DNA from: an uncultured Allomuricauda sp.
GTDB taxonomy: Bacteria > Bacteroidota > Bacteroidia > Flavobacteriales > Flavobacteriaceae
DNA: 64,000 nt
Assembly (NCBI RefSeq): GCF_947258355.1
Contig: NZ_CAMYIC010000003.1
Span: forward strand, 1-64,000
Direction of reading: 5' to 3'
Positions within the stretch are counted from its first letter, which is position 1. Each line of letters starts with the position of its first letter. The translations under genes and the position numbers were made by a program. Below are positions 34,896 to 45,361 of the stretch, piece after piece. The notes under the pieces are model-generated. The model did not search any database, was not told the DNA's origin, and saw only the letters and a list, made by a program, of their open reading frames with translations.

Positions 34896-37262
34896 TTAAG
34901 TAAATTTCCACCATTTTTTAACGGTTTTTCCATAACCATAACCGTACTTACCACCATAACCAAGGTTTGCCTGTTTTACATTGTTGACCACAAAGGACAA
35001 ACCTTTGAGTTTACCTTCAGCCTTGAGCTTTACAGGGAAGTTCAATACTTTTTTCTCTGTACCTCCAGCCTTTACAACATAAAGAATTTGACTTGCATAT
35101 TCGCTGATCAACAAGGTATCGGTTACAACCATCAACGGTGCTGTATCCACAATCACATAATCATAAAGTTCGGATACTTTTTTAAACAGTTCCGCCATTC
35201 TATCCTTCATTAATAACTCTGTAGGATTGGGCGGTATTTTTCCAGAGAAGATAATATCAATGGAATTTTCATTCACTTGGGAGGGAATGGTAATATCTTT
35301 CACATCCAAATTTGTATTGACAAGGTATTCTGTTAAACCATCCTTGGTACTGCGTCGGGGCTTCGCTTTGTTCCCGGGAACAACATCATCACTTGAGAAG
35401 AAATCATAAAGTTTTGGATTCCTGATATCCGCTCCTATTAGCAGAACTTTTTTTCCAGTATTGGCGTATATGGCTGCTAGGTTGGAAGATATAAAGGTTT
35501 TTCCTTCCCCAGGCACACTGGAAGTGATAAATATAATGTTGTTGGGAATGGCCTTATTAGATCTTTGAATATAGTTAAGGTTGGTCCTCAATATTCGGAG
35601 GGATTCTGCCAACACAGACCTATCTTCTTTTTTGACCAATTTGTCATCCTTTTTGCCCAATTTTGGAACTTCGACAATTACCGGGATTCCCTCAGCAATC
35701 TTTTCCAAGTCCAATTTGTTATGGACTTTGTCGTCCAGCAGTTCCTTAGCATAAATAATGGAAAAAGGCAATAACAATCCAAGGATAAAAGCGGTAAGAT
35801 AAATAGCATTTGTTTTGGGTGATACGGGTCTATTGGAACCATATGCTGCATCCACAATTTTAGATTTTGGCGATGCAGATGCGAATGTTATTTGAGACTC
35901 TTCCCTTTTTTGCAATAAATACAGATATAATGATTCCGTGGTCTGTTGTTTTCTAGATATGTCCCTTAGTGCTCGTTCATTTCCAGGAGCGGCATATATC
36001 CTGGAATTTATCTGAGAAAGTTGCTTGCTCAAACTGTTCACCTGCAAATTAAGGTTGTTGGTCACATTATTCAAACTGGACTGCATACCTTTTCTTAAGG
36101 ATTCCAACTGTTGGTCCAATTTAACTATGACCGGGTTTTTTTCGTTGGAACTTTCCAAAAGACGATTCCTTTGAGCAACAAGCTCATTGTATCGCTGAGC
36201 CGTATTGGATATACTGGGATCATTTAATCCCACATTAGTAGGAATGATGTCATAGCCTTCTTGATCACTTATCAAATCTTTCATAGAGCTGGCTATATTC
36301 AACTGAATATTTGCCTCCTGTAATTGCTGTTCACCAGCCGCACTCATATCAAAATTCACACTGGATTGTGAACCTAAGTCTGCTATTCCCCTACTTGTTT
36401 TATAGTTTTCGGCAGTTTCATCAACACTTGAAAGATTCGTGTATATTTCAGCTATCCTATCATTAATGAATTTTGTTGTCCTGTCCGCAATCTCTTTTTT
36501 GTCCCTTACTGCATTGGAATTGTTTATGTTTATCAAAGAGTTAATGATATCTATTGCCCTTTGTTGAATAGGATCATTCAAGGTTAAATTTATAATATTG
36601 GAAAATTTAGTGTCGTTGGCTCGAACACTTGTTTTTTTACGGTAATAATCAGCAACGGCATCGACAGGGCTAACAGTCACCCTAATGTTCCGATTTTTAT
36701 AATTTTCAAGATTTGTATTTGGTGTAAGAATGATATCGCCAATTTCAGTTTTAAATTTTTCACCAAATTCAATTTTCCTTTCAGGATTGTCCTCTTTTTC
36801 TCTTATTCCAAATGATGTATCCGAATAAACCTTTACAAAAAATATAGCCTTGGAATTACTTATAATGGAATCGTTTGCCAAAAAGTTTACTGAAAATGGT
36901 TTTGACTTTTGACTGTATAATTCAGCGTCCTTAATATTTCCTTGTAAAAAAAACCTAACATTCAAATCCAGATTTTTGACAATCCGTATAAAGTTGTCCC
37001 TAGCATTGATCAACTCTATTTCATCCTCCATTTTTGTTTTGCCAGAGGAAAACAAATTCAAGTCTTCCAAAACACTCAATTCCGAACCACCATTGGATTC
37101 TTCGAGTATTTGAATCTTCGCTGTTGCGCTGTATTCCGGTATCGCATACCTTAGGTATAGTATGGCCAAAGCAATACATACAAAAACACTTAGAGCAAAC
37201 CATTTCCAATGTTTTGTGTAAGATTTTACGATACCTTTTAAATCCAAATCCGAGTTGTTCAT
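34896..37262 (-). CDS. Wzc-type polysaccharide copolymerase and tyrosine autokinase
   Basis: A 788-aa inner-membrane protein. A Wzz domain with spans at about 20-40 and 495-515 flanks a long periplasmic coiled-coil region; the cytoplasmic C-terminal BY-kinase has Walker A VPGEGKT (583-589), Walker A' LLIGADIR and a tyrosine cluster at the tail (Y769, Y773, Y775, Y777) for autophosphorylation. It works with the Wza-like exporter upstream and the CpsB phosphatase, whose gene abuts its stop on the other strand. It is the last gene of an operon starting at the aminotransferase at 41168. Confidence 0.95.
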   Translation of the reverse strand: MNNSDLDLKGIVKSYTKHWKWFALSVFVCIALAILYLRYAIPEYSATAKIQILEESNGGSELSVLEDLNLFSSGKTKMEDEIELINARDNFIRIVKNLDLNVRFFLQGNIKDAELYSQKSKPFSVNFLANDSIISNSKAIFFVKVYSDTSFGIREKEDNPERKIEFGEKFKTEIGDIILTPNTNLENYKNRNIRVTVSPVDAVADYYRKKTSVRANDTKFSNIINLTLNDPIQQRAIDIINSLININNSNAVRDKKEIADRTTKFINDRIAEIYTNLSSVDETAENYKTSRGIADLGSQSSVNFDMSAAGEQQLQEANIQLNIASSMKDLISDQEGYDIIPTNVGLNDPSISNTAQRYNELVAQRNRLLESSNEKNPVIVKLDQQLESLRKGMQSSLNNVTNNLNLQVNSLSKQLSQINSRIYAAPGNERALRDISRKQQTTESLYLYLLQKREESQITFASASPKSKIVDAAYGSNRPVSPKTNAIYLTAFILGLLLPFSIIYAKELLDDKVHNKLDLEKIAEGIPVIVEVPKLGKKDDKLVKKEDRSVLAESLRILRTNLNYIQRSNKAIPNNIIFITSSVPGEGKTFISSNLAAIYANTGKKVLLIGADIRNPKLYDFFSSDDVVPGNKAKPRRSTKDGLTEYLVNTNLDVKDITIPSQVNENSIDIIFSGKIPPNPTELLMKDRMAELFKKVSELYDYVIVDTAPLMVVTDTLLISEYASQILYVVKAGGTEKKVLNFPVKLKAEGKLKGLSFVVNNVKQANLGYGGKYGYGYGKTVKKWWKFT

Positions 37263-37311
37263 TTTATTTGGGGAATATTTATTGAAATATTTATCAAATA
37301 GTAGGTTAGAA

Positions 37312-38088
37312 TTAATTTCTTGTCAATAGAATTACCGTGGAAGTAATCAAGGTTGAAATTATAGAAATAGCAATCGTTGCTCTCTGGTCCAAACTGGATT
37401 GGGTTTTCCCGGATTTGTTGGGCTCCACATAGACAACATCATTTTGGGTAAGGTAATAAACCGGGGATTTAAGTGCATCCTTGCTATTAAGGTTTATTCT
37501 GTTGTACACTTTGGTACCATCGAAGTCCCTAATAACCATTACATTGTCTCGCCTACCCTTTATATTTATATCGCCAGCATATCCCAAAGCTTCCATTATA
37601 GTAATTTGCTCGCCATTGATCGGGTAAGTCCCTGGTCTGTTGACTGATCCCAGAACCGTTACCGTAAAATTCCTAATTCTTATGTTGATTATAGGGTCTT
37701 TTAAATAATCCTTGAGTTTCTCCCTTAATAATTCTCTAGTTTCACTTGGGGAAAGTCCTTCAATCTTAACCTTTCCTATTACCGGAAAATCAATCTCACC
37801 GTTCTTGTCCACCAAGTAATTTACTTGTTCCGGACGAATTCCTCCTTCTTCCGCTCCCCTAAAGAGGTTAAAAGGTGCACTGGCCTCGGGATCCAAAGTG
37901 GACACATTTATACTGACCAAATCATCCACTTTGAACTTTGTTGTGAAGGTATTATCGTCCACTAAAGTTTCAAACTGACTGGCATCTTGAAAATAGACTA
38001 CATCTTTGGAAGGTGTGCAAGAAAAAATTAGGCATGAAATTACTAAATAACATACCAATCTGGTTTTTTGGCGCATGGAAATATACAT
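37312..38088 (-). CDS. Wza-like polysaccharide export lipoprotein
   Basis: A 258-aa outer-membrane export protein with a lipobox at IFSC (C24), a poly-export domain (about 50-135, with the NVSTLDPEASAPFN segment) and SLBB domains after it (TVLGSVNRPGTYP), and a C-terminal hydrophobic stretch (about 235-255). It forms the outer channel for surface polysaccharide together with Wzc encoded 49 nt later. Two ATG codons are possible, 38088 and 38076 (MRQKTRL); the second gives a cleaner signal peptide. It lies 3 nt after the dehydratase gene. Confidence 0.92.
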   Translation of the reverse strand: MYISMRQKTRLVCYLVISCLIFSCTPSKDVVYFQDASQFETLVDDNTFTTKFKVDDLVSINVSTLDPEASAPFNLFRGAEEGGIRPEQVNYLVDKNGEIDFPVIGKVKIEGLSPSETRELLREKLKDYLKDPIINIRIRNFTVTVLGSVNRPGTYPINGEQITIMEALGYAGDINIKGRRDNVMVIRDFDGTKVYNRINLNSKDALKSPVYYLTQNDVVYVEPNKSGKTQSSLDQRATIAISIISTLITSTVILLTRN

Positions 38089-38091
38089 TTT

Positions 38092-40038
38092 TTAGTTGTT
38101 GAGTTGAGGATATTCAATCTCTGAAGATTTTTTAATCTCCTTATTTGAATTCTTTTTGTCCAATTTACAAAAATCAGAATTGTTGGAAATATATTCTGGA
38201 ACAATACTTTTCATTAGTTGAACCACATTATCCTTAAAGAAAAGATTGGATATACAAAGTTCATCAATCATGTTGCGCACCTTATTGTAATCAATGTCTC
38301 GAACCTTACTTATCATTATTTTGTCATGGTAAGTAGGAAGCGTATTTTCACCATTGGCCAAAAGCTCCTCATATAATTTTTCACCTGGTCTTAATCCAGT
38401 TATTTTTATGTCAATATCATCCGGATAATGTAATCCCGAAAGACGAATCATATTCTTGGCCAAATCCATAATCTTCACCGATTCGCCCATATCAAATATA
38501 AAGATTTCTCCACCTTTACCCATTGCTCCTGCTTCCAGTACCAATTGGGAAGCCTCGGGAATGGTCATAAAATATCTGGTAATATCCTTATGGGTAACCG
38601 TAAGTGGGCCGCCTTTTTCAATTTGTTTTCTAAACAATGGTATTACCGAACCATTAGAACCAAGTACATTACCAAATCGAGTAGTGATAAATTTGGTTTT
38701 GCCCTCTTGCTGTCTACAGCTGATATACATTTCGGCAATACGTTTGGAAGCCCCCATAATATTGGTTGGGTTAACCGCCTTATCTGTAGAAACAAAAACA
38801 AACTTTTCCACTTCATATTCCGACGCTAGATCGACAATTGTCTTAGTACCTGCCACATTGATCTTAACAGCCTCATAAGGATTCTGCTCCATTAGAGGCA
38901 CATGCTTATAAGCAGCTGCATGGAATATTCTATTGGGTTGGTATTGTTCGAACAGAACACGCATTTTATTCTTATCCCGAATATCGCTTACAATAGGAAC
39001 AAAATTGAAAAAACCTGCTTGTTTTAACTCCTGCTGCAAATCGTAAAGAGCGGACTCGGCTTGATCAATTATTATCAACGATCGGTAATTGTATTTGCAA
39101 ATCTGCCGTACCAGTTCACTACCAATAGATCCTGCCCCACCGGTGACCATAATCACCTTGTCATCAAAATCTTTTTCAATTTTGCTGTTCTTGATTTCAA
39201 TCGGAGGCCTATCCAGAAGATCTTCAATCTGTACTCTTTTGATCTGAGACACCTTTAGCTCCCCATTTATCCAATCCTCAACTGGAGGTACAATTTTAAC
39301 TTTAACGGGCAGGTCAACAATTTCATTGACCAATGTCCTGAGCTGTTTTGGATTGATGGTCTGAATAGAAAAAATTACTTCGGATATGTTATTGAACTTT
39401 ACAAAGTCTTCGGTAAGAATAGATTTATCGAATACTTTCACCCCGTTTATCTGTTTACCTACCTTCTGAAGGTTATTGTCTACAAAACCAATGACCTTAA
39501 CTCCCATTTTGGAATGATTGGTCAGCGTATTATATGTAATAATCCCAGATTCCCCCGCACCATAGATAATGAGGTTTTTTGATGGGGTCCTTCCTCTGTT
39601 CATTAAGCTTTCAAAAGCAATTTTAAAAACATATCTGGACGCAGAAAGGGCAATAAAGGTCAACAAGCTGTTAATGATGATAATGGAAAGTGGAATTGTA
39701 AATCCATCTACCAATTGCATATATCGATTCGCCAACACTACGGCAATAGCACCTATACTGGCCAAACAAACTGCGTTGAAAATGGCATAAACATCTTTAA
39801 TCCCTGTATGCCTAACAACCCCCTTGTAACTCCCAGAGATTAAAAAAGCAATCAAAAACAATAGAACAACAATAGGAAGCTGAGTCCATAAACGTTGTAC
39901 ATCGAAATTAAAACTCAGGTTGAATCTTATAAAATAAGCCAGTATAAACGAAAACGAAACAATGCCAAGGTCTATTAAAAGTACCGTCCATTTTGAGGCA
40001 TAGCGCTTACCGGTTCTAAAAAAGAATTCCTTGATCAT
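38092..40038 (-). CDS. Membrane-bound UDP-sugar 4,6-dehydratase (CapD/PglF type)
   Basis: A 648-aa enzyme. Four to five N-terminal spans (about 20-150), a CoA-binding-like Rossmann domain (about 160-270) and a C-terminal dehydratase Rossmann domain with TGGAGSIGSELVRQI (about 296-310) and the active motif NIMGASKRIAEM, with methionine in place of the usual tyrosine, as in PglF. It likely converts UDP-GlcNAc to the 4-keto-6-deoxy sugar. The aminotransferase gene upstream overlaps by 4 nt (ATGA), giving the first two steps of a 4-amino-4,6-dideoxy sugar. Confidence 0.94.
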   Translation of the reverse strand: MIKEFFFRTGKRYASKWTVLLIDLGIVSFSFILAYFIRFNLSFNFDVQRLWTQLPIVVLLFLIAFLISGSYKGVVRHTGIKDVYAIFNAVCLASIGAIAVVLANRYMQLVDGFTIPLSIIIINSLLTFIALSASRYVFKIAFESLMNRGRTPSKNLIIYGAGESGIITYNTLTNHSKMGVKVIGFVDNNLQKVGKQINGVKVFDKSILTEDFVKFNNISEVIFSIQTINPKQLRTLVNEIVDLPVKVKIVPPVEDWINGELKVSQIKRVQIEDLLDRPPIEIKNSKIEKDFDDKVIMVTGGAGSIGSELVRQICKYNYRSLIIIDQAESALYDLQQELKQAGFFNFVPIVSDIRDKNKMRVLFEQYQPNRIFHAAAYKHVPLMEQNPYEAVKINVAGTKTIVDLASEYEVEKFVFVSTDKAVNPTNIMGASKRIAEMYISCRQQEGKTKFITTRFGNVLGSNGSVIPLFRKQIEKGGPLTVTHKDITRYFMTIPEASQLVLEAGAMGKGGEIFIFDMGESVKIMDLAKNMIRLSGLHYPDDIDIKITGLRPGEKLYEELLANGENTLPTYHDKIMISKVRDIDYNKVRNMIDELCISNLFFKDNVVQLMKSIVPEYISNNSDFCKLDKKNSNKEIKKSSEIEYPQLNN

Positions 40039-41168
40039 TTGAATAGGTTTTTAATGATTCCACAAACTCTTTCCAAATCTTCAATCTCTAGACTGGAACC
40101 ACTGGGCAAGCATAGACCTCTTTCAAAAAGAGCTTTACTTACTCCGTTCTCAAACGAAACATTATCACTGAAAACCGGCTGTAAGTGCATGGGCTTCCAT
40201 AATGGTCTTGATTCGATATTCTCACTTTCAAGAGCCATTCTTATTTTTTCCCGCACATCATAAGAAGGGGTCAGTATACAGGTTAACCATCGATTGGAGT
40301 AACTACCTGCTGGTTCGTTGACGAATTCAATTTCTGGTAATGCTGATAGATTTTCTTTGTAAAACTCAAAATTTTGGCGTCTTGCCTTCACCCTGTTTTC
40401 AAGAACTTCCATTTGTCCGCGACCAATGCCAGCCAGGACGTTACTCATCCTATAATTATATCCAATATGTGAATGCTGATAATGAGGTGCATTATCTCTG
40501 GCCTGAGTTGCCAAAAAAATTGCTTTCTCTTTCATTTTTAAATCTTTGCAAAGGAGAGCTCCACCACCCGAAGTAGTAATGATCTTGTTTCCATTAAAAG
40601 ATAAAATCCCTATTTCACCAAAACTGCCACAATTAAATCCTCTGTAAGAACTACCTAAAGCCTCTGCACTATCCTCTATTACTGGAATTTCATATTTTCT
40701 TGCTATGGCATGGACCTTATCTACCTTGTATGGCATTCCATATAAATGTACTGCAACAATGGCTTTTGGTTTTTTTCCTTTGTCCATTCTATCTTTGATG
40801 GCCTCTTCCAAGAGAACCGGTGATATGTTCCACGTTTCTTCTTCACTATCCACAAATATGGGTGATGCTCCCAAATAGGTGATTGGGTTTGCCGATGCTG
40901 CAAAAGTGAAGCTCTGACAAATTACTTCATCCCCTTGACCAACTCCGAGAATCTCCAAGCCCAAATGTATGGCACCTGTACCCGAGCTCAGACAAGCTGC
41001 ATGAACATCATTTTTCACAAAGTCTTCTATGGATTTTTCAAATTGCTGGACATTCGGTCCCAAGGGGGCGATCCAGTTGGTATCAAAAGCTTCCTTTACA
41101 TAGGTTTCCTCATTTCCACCCATGTGTGGTGGCGATAACCAAATTTTCTTCAATACAGCAGTTTTCAT
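40035..41168 (-). CDS. DegT/DnrJ/EryC1-type PLP-dependent sugar aminotransferase
   Basis: A 377-aa transaminase of nucleotide-sugar metabolism, of the PglE kind by its opening LSPPHMGGNEETYVKEAFD. The PLP lysine is K195 in SFNGNKIITTSGGG. It would put an amino group on C4 of the keto sugar made by the overlapping CapD gene. No acetyltransferase of PglD type sits beside it, so a later step must come from elsewhere, perhaps the hexapeptide acetyltransferase at 55844. It heads the operon running down to wzc. Confidence 0.93.
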   Translation of the reverse strand: MKTAVLKKIWLSPPHMGGNEETYVKEAFDTNWIAPLGPNVQQFEKSIEDFVKNDVHAACLSSGTGAIHLGLEILGVGQGDEVICQSFTFAASANPITYLGASPIFVDSEEETWNISPVLLEEAIKDRMDKGKKPKAIVAVHLYGMPYKVDKVHAIARKYEIPVIEDSAEALGSSYRGFNCGSFGEIGILSFNGNKIITTSGGGALLCKDLKMKEKAIFLATQARDNAPHYQHSHIGYNYRMSNVLAGIGRGQMEVLENRVKARRQNFEFYKENLSALPEIEFVNEPAGSYSNRWLTCILTPSYDVREKIRMALESENIESRPLWKPMHLQPVFSDNVSFENGVSKALFERGLCLPSGSSLEIEDLERVCGIIKNLFK

Positions 41169-41559
41169 TTCGGTTTTGGGTTGATATAAGTAGGGTGAGA
41201 ATTTTATTTCTCAATAGTAAAAGTAAGAGGAAAATTATGCTGTCGGATTATTTTTGGCTACTATTCGCCAAAGGCAAAAAATAATCGATTAAGTGCTTGT
41301 TAATGATGATTTTTCAAACAGATTTAGGACAATAAAAATATGTGGCATTTTAAGTAGCGGACAATGAAAACCGAGAAATATATAAAATGATGTTGTTCTT
41401 TCAGAAATTAAAAAAATATCCTTAAACAACAAATAATCAAACAGTTATGTTTTTTATTGTTTATGTTCGAAGCAAGTGACTTCGTGCATAAACATCCTTG
41501 GCGAAATATCCTTCGCACGGGAATCAATAATTCTTTAGATTTGAAATATAATAAGTAGT
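41169..41559. other. 391-nt divergent promoter region between two polysaccharide operons
   Basis: No gene is recognised. It holds promoters for the aminotransferase operon (-) and the epimerase gene (+). On the + side TAGATTTG (41536-41543) matches the -7 box but no TTG is in place. An AT-rich inverted repeat (41247-41255 with 41277-41285) encloses a second one (TTTGGC 41253-41258, GCCAAA 41267-41272), and GCGAA/TTCGC at 41501-41516 makes a small hairpin. These may be protein sites or leader structure. Confidence 0.4.
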
Positions 41560-42585
41560 ATGAAAATTCTGGTAACAGGTGCTGCAGGCTTTATTGGTTT
41601 TCATGTTTCAAAGAAATTGTTGGAACATGGACATACTGTATTCGGGCTCGACAATTTGAATGATTACTATGATGTTGATCTAAAGCTTGGTCGATTAAAT
41701 CAATTGGGAATAAATTCAGATAGTGCAAAAAAATTCAAAGAGATAACCCGTAGCGAATCTTTTGATAATTTTCGTTTTGTTCGCATGGATGTTCAGGATA
41801 AAGAACATCTAGGTCAACTTTTCAAAAAGGAAAAGTTTGATGTTGTATGCCATCTTGCCGCCCAAGCAGGTGTCCGCTACAGTATAGAAAACCCAACCGC
41901 TTACATAGAAAGCAACATCGTAGGCTTTTTCAATATTTTGGAGTGTTGTCGGCATTATGATGTGGAGCATTTGGTATATGCGAGTAGTTCCAGTGTTTAT
42001 GGTTTAAACAAAAAAGTGCCTTTTGCAATCTCAGATTCAGTAGATCACCCTGTTAGTCTATACGCTGCTTCAAAAAAGAGCAACGAATTGATGGCGCACA
42101 CTTATAGCCACTTATATGGCTTAAGAACAACAGGTTTGCGATTCTTCACGGTATATGGCCCTTGGGGCAGGCCCGATATGGCCATGTTCTTGTTCACCAA
42201 GGCAATTATTAATGATCAGCCTATCAAGGTTTTTAATAATGGGGATTTAGAAAGAGATTTTACTTACATCGATGATATTGTGGAAGGTGTGATTCATATT
42301 TTAGAGGACCATTACAGCAATGCGTACAGTGCTAGTGAGCCCTATCATCTCTACAATATCGGAAACAGTAAATCTGTGAGATTATTGGATTTTATTGAGA
42401 CCATTGAAGTCTCTCTTGATAAAAAAGCAACCAAAGAAATGATGCCTATGCAAGCCGGAGATGTTAAACGGACCTGGGCAGATGTAACGGGATTGAAAAA
42501 AGATTACAATTATGAACCATCTACGCCTGTAAAAGTTGGGGTGGATGAATTCATCCAATGGTATAAAGGCTATTATGGTCGATAA
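41560..42585 (+). CDS. UDP-glucuronate 4-epimerase-type NAD-dependent epimerase
   Basis: A 341-aa short-chain epimerase. NAD motif GAAGFIG (7-13), catalytic pair Y168 and K172 in YAASKKSNE, and a long insertion after LDNLNDYYDV that is typical of the CapI/LpsL group, which turns UDP-GlcA into UDP-GalA. The supply of UDP-GlcA would come from the Ugd gene 158 nt downstream. It stands at the start of a two-gene + strand unit within the polysaccharide locus. Confidence 0.9.
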   Translation: MKILVTGAAGFIGFHVSKKLLEHGHTVFGLDNLNDYYDVDLKLGRLNQLGINSDSAKKFKEITRSESFDNFRFVRMDVQDKEHLGQLFKKEKFDVVCHLAAQAGVRYSIENPTAYIESNIVGFFNILECCRHYDVEHLVYASSSSVYGLNKKVPFAISDSVDHPVSLYAASKKSNELMAHTYSHLYGLRTTGLRFFTVYGPWGRPDMAMFLFTKAIINDQPIKVFNNGDLERDFTYIDDIVEGVIHILEDHYSNAYSASEPYHLYNIGNSKSVRLLDFIETIEVSLDKKATKEMMPMQAGDVKRTWADVTGLKKDYNYEPSTPVKVGVDEFIQWYKGYYGR

Positions 42586-42743
42586 TATCAAAGACAAACA
42601 CACCATTTTATTTTGGGAACTTACACTTTATCTGTTTTATGAAAAGTTTATCTAGAAGCCTAAAACCCTTTTATAGGTTTGTCGCATATTTGTAAATCTA
42701 TTTATAGAAGAAAGTATTCCACTAAAAAAACATGTAAAAAAGC

Positions 42744-44075
42744 ATGAAATTAACAATAGTAGGCACTGGATATGTTGGTCTTGTAACCGGAACTTGTTTT
42801 GCAGAAATGGGAAATACGGTTACATGTGTCGATATAGACAAGGATAAAATCGAAAACTTAAAAAAAGGTATTATTCCCATTTACGAACCTGGCCTTGAAT
42901 CCATGGTCGCACGCAATGTTGCCAATAAAACGCTACATTTTCACACGCAATTAAAGGAATGTCTCCACGATTGTGACATGGTTTTTATAGCGGTGGGCAC
43001 ACCAATGGGAGAAGATGGGTCTGCGGACTTGCAATATGTTCTTCAAGTGGCCAAAGAAATTGGCCAACATATGACTACACCATTGATTGTTGTGGATAAA
43101 TCCACAGTTCCTGTTGGAACTGCTGATAAAGTTAAATCTGCGATTGCTAAAGAACTTGCCAATAGAGGCGAAAACATAGAATTCCACGTTGTTTCCAATC
43201 CTGAGTTCCTTAAAGAAGGGGATGCCATCAGTGACTTCATGAAACCAGATCGCGTTGTTGTTGGTACTGAAGACAAAAAAACAGCCGAAACCATGCGCAG
43301 ATTGTATGCTCCTTTCTTTAGAAGTAGCATGGACCGTATGTTGGTAATGGATGTACGCTCTGCGGAAATGACAAAATACGTCGCAAATGCCATGCTCGCC
43401 ACCAAAATATCTTTTATGAACGAAGTGGCCAACATTTGTGAATTGGTCGGGGCCGATGTAAATAAGGTGCGAATCGGCATCGGTTCGGATAGCCGTATTG
43501 GATACAGCTTTATTTACCCAGGAAGCGGATACGGTGGATCTTGTTTTCCAAAAGATGTAAAAGCCCTTAAAAAAACCGCCGAACAAAATGGCTATGAAGC
43601 TCAGTTGCTCAATGCTGTAGAAGATGTAAATGATAGACAAAAATTTGTTATAGCGGATAAAGTGATCAATCATTTTGGCAAGGATCTTTCTGGAAAAACC
43701 TTTGCTATTTGGGGTCTTTCATTCAAGCCTGGAACGGACGATATGAGAGAAGCACCATCCATTTATATCATTAAAAAATTAACGGCTCTTGGAGCAAAAA
43801 TACAGGCTTACGATCCTAAGGCCATACATGAAGCTAAATCCTTCTATTTAAAAGATGCTGAAGGGTTAACCTATGCCGATTCCAAATATGAAGCGTTGAA
43901 AGAAGCTGACGCATTATTGTTGCTGACAGAATGGAAAGAATTTCGCTCCCCTGATTTTGGAGAAATTAAGTCCACATTAAAGGAACCTGTTATTTTTGAT
44001 GGAAGAAATCAATTTGACGCCGAAAGGCTTGATAATTTAGGTTTTAGTTATTATCAAATTGGTAAGAGACTATAG
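42744..44075 (+). CDS. UDP-glucose 6-dehydrogenase
   Basis: A 443-aa enzyme oxidising UDP-glucose to UDP-glucuronate with two NAD. The N-terminal Rossmann motif [11 protein letters not shown], catalytic lysine near K211 ([10 protein letters not shown]), and the thioester-forming C267 in YGGSCFPKD are in place. Length is that of the bacterial Ugd. It provides UDP-GlcA for the epimerase encoded just before and perhaps for the polysaccharide itself. A strong terminator closes the unit. Confidence 0.96.
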   Translation: MKLTIVGTGYVGLVTGTCFAEMGNTVTCVDIDKDKIENLKKGIIPIYEPGLESMVARNVANKTLHFHTQLKECLHDCDMVFIAVGTPMGEDGSADLQYVLQVAKEIGQHMTTPLIVVDKSTVPVGTADKVKSAIAKELANRGENIEFHVVSNPEFLKEGDAISDFMKPDRVVVGTEDKKTAETMRRLYAPFFRSSMDRMLVMDVRSAEMTKYVANAMLATKISFMNEVANICELVGADVNKVRIGIGSDSRIGYSFIYPGSGYGGSCFPKDVKALKKTAEQNGYEAQLLNAVEDVNDRQKFVIADKVINHFGKDLSGKTFAIWGLSFKPGTDDMREAPSIYIIKKLTALGAKIQAYDPKAIHEAKSFYLKDAEGLTYADSKYEALKEADALLLLTEWKEFRSPDFGEIKSTLKEPVIFDGRNQFDAERLDNLGFSYYQIGKRL

Positions 44076-44100
44076 CCTTATAAAGCTTAGATCGATACTA

Positions 44101-44134
44101 AAAATGCCCGCTCATACAAGCGGGCATTTTTATT
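44101..44134. terminator. Bidirectional terminator after ugd
   Basis: A perfect 12-bp stem (44101-44112 with 44119-44130) and a 6-nt loop, with A on one side and T on the other. It ends ugd (+) and the long - strand polysaccharide operon whose last stop is at 44162. Confidence 0.92.
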
Positions 44135-44161
44135 TTTGTTGATACAGGTTTTTCCCTCCAA

Positions 44162-45355
44162 TCAAATATTCTCCATTATGGTCCTATAAGCCTTTTCAGG
44201 AGTTAACCGGGATTTCATGTGATCATATCCATTTTGTCCCATTTCAATAGCTTTTTCCCTATTGTTGTAAAACCATAACAAATTCTCCTTAAAAGCATCA
44301 ATATTACCAGCTTCGGACCATAGTCCAGACTCTGTTTCGTCCAACATTTGTCCAAAGTCGGTACTTAAATCGAGCGATGCCAACACCGGTTTTTTAAGAC
44401 CAAAATAGGTAAGCACCTTTGACGGGAAATTAGGTATGGTAAATTCTTCATGTAAAGAAATGAGTCCCACATCTGCCGCAGCCAAGATCTGCACATATTC
44501 TTTCTTGGGAACCCGATCCACTAGCTTAATATTGGTGAGATTATTTTTCGAAATCAATTGTCGTACGCGCTCACTCTCCGTGCCACTTCCCAAAATCAAA
44601 AAGAAAATATCCTCGATATCTTCACAGCTTTTTGCCAGCTGAACAATATTCTCCAACTGTTGTGGTTTCCCTAAATTTCCGCCAAATATGGCCATGAATT
44701 TGTCCGAAACACCCAATTTGGAACTGACCTCTTCAATTCCATCTTTAGAAACGGGAGCTGGTATTTTTTCCCAGTTTGGCAATAAATGTAATTTTGAACG
44801 ATCAAGAGTTGGGTTATGTTCTTCAACATATGCAACATTTGCTTTTGACATACACCCAATCGTATCAGCAAGTTGATATAACTTTAGCTCTTGTTTTCTA
44901 AAATACCTGTGGAGCAAGCCATCTTCCTTTATCATTTTTAAGTCCACGGCATTTTGGGGAAAAATATCCCTTAAAATCAGGTAAGTCTTTGCCTTTGTTT
45001 TTGCTTTTAACCAAGAAGCTACGGAAAACAGAGTAATAGGTGGTGTAGGTAAAATAACCAAATCAAAGTCCAGGTCACCGTTTTTCTGTATGGCTCGCTT
45101 ATATTGATAAGGAAGTAAGAGGTTTGCAATACCTTTTTTAATGGCTCCGACTTTAAACAATGGTAGCGTTTTTACCCTCAATACTTTTACCTTGCCCTCT
45201 ACCCTACAACCATAATTACCTTTTTCGTAAGCAGGCGCTACAACCAAAACATCATGACCCTGCTCTCCAAACTCCTGCATTAAGTCTGTATATAGAATTG
45301 TGGACTTTGCCACATCCGGATACCCAAGTGCCAAAAAAAGGACTTTCTTCTTCAT
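44162..45355 (-). CDS. WbuB-like glycosyltransferase family 4
   Basis: A 397-aa GT-B glycosyltransferase. The N-terminal LFLALGYPDVAKSTILYTDLM and the donor-binding part FLILGSGTESERVRQ with the later VPKKEYVQILAAADVGLISL fit the WbuB group, whose members transfer L-FucNAc from UDP. This agrees with the three UDP-L-FucNAc genes directly upstream. It is the last gene of the long operon starting at gmd. Substrate choice is inferred from the neighbours. Confidence 0.88.
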   Translation of the reverse strand: MKKKVLFLALGYPDVAKSTILYTDLMQEFGEQGHDVLVVAPAYEKGNYGCRVEGKVKVLRVKTLPLFKVGAIKKGIANLLLPYQYKRAIQKNGDLDFDLVILPTPPITLFSVASWLKAKTKAKTYLILRDIFPQNAVDLKMIKEDGLLHRYFRKQELKLYQLADTIGCMSKANVAYVEEHNPTLDRSKLHLLPNWEKIPAPVSKDGIEEVSSKLGVSDKFMAIFGGNLGKPQQLENIVQLAKSCEDIEDIFFLILGSGTESERVRQLISKNNLTNIKLVDRVPKKEYVQILAAADVGLISLHEEFTIPNFPSKVLTYFGLKKPVLASLDLSTDFGQMLDETESGLWSEAGNIDAFKENLLWFYNNREKAIEMGQNGYDHMKSRLTPEKAYRTIMENI

Positions 45356-45361
45356 AGAAAA

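Noticed and set aside
41253-41272. TTTGGC/GCCAAA repeat as a terminator
   Set aside because: No T run follows on either strand and no gene ends there.
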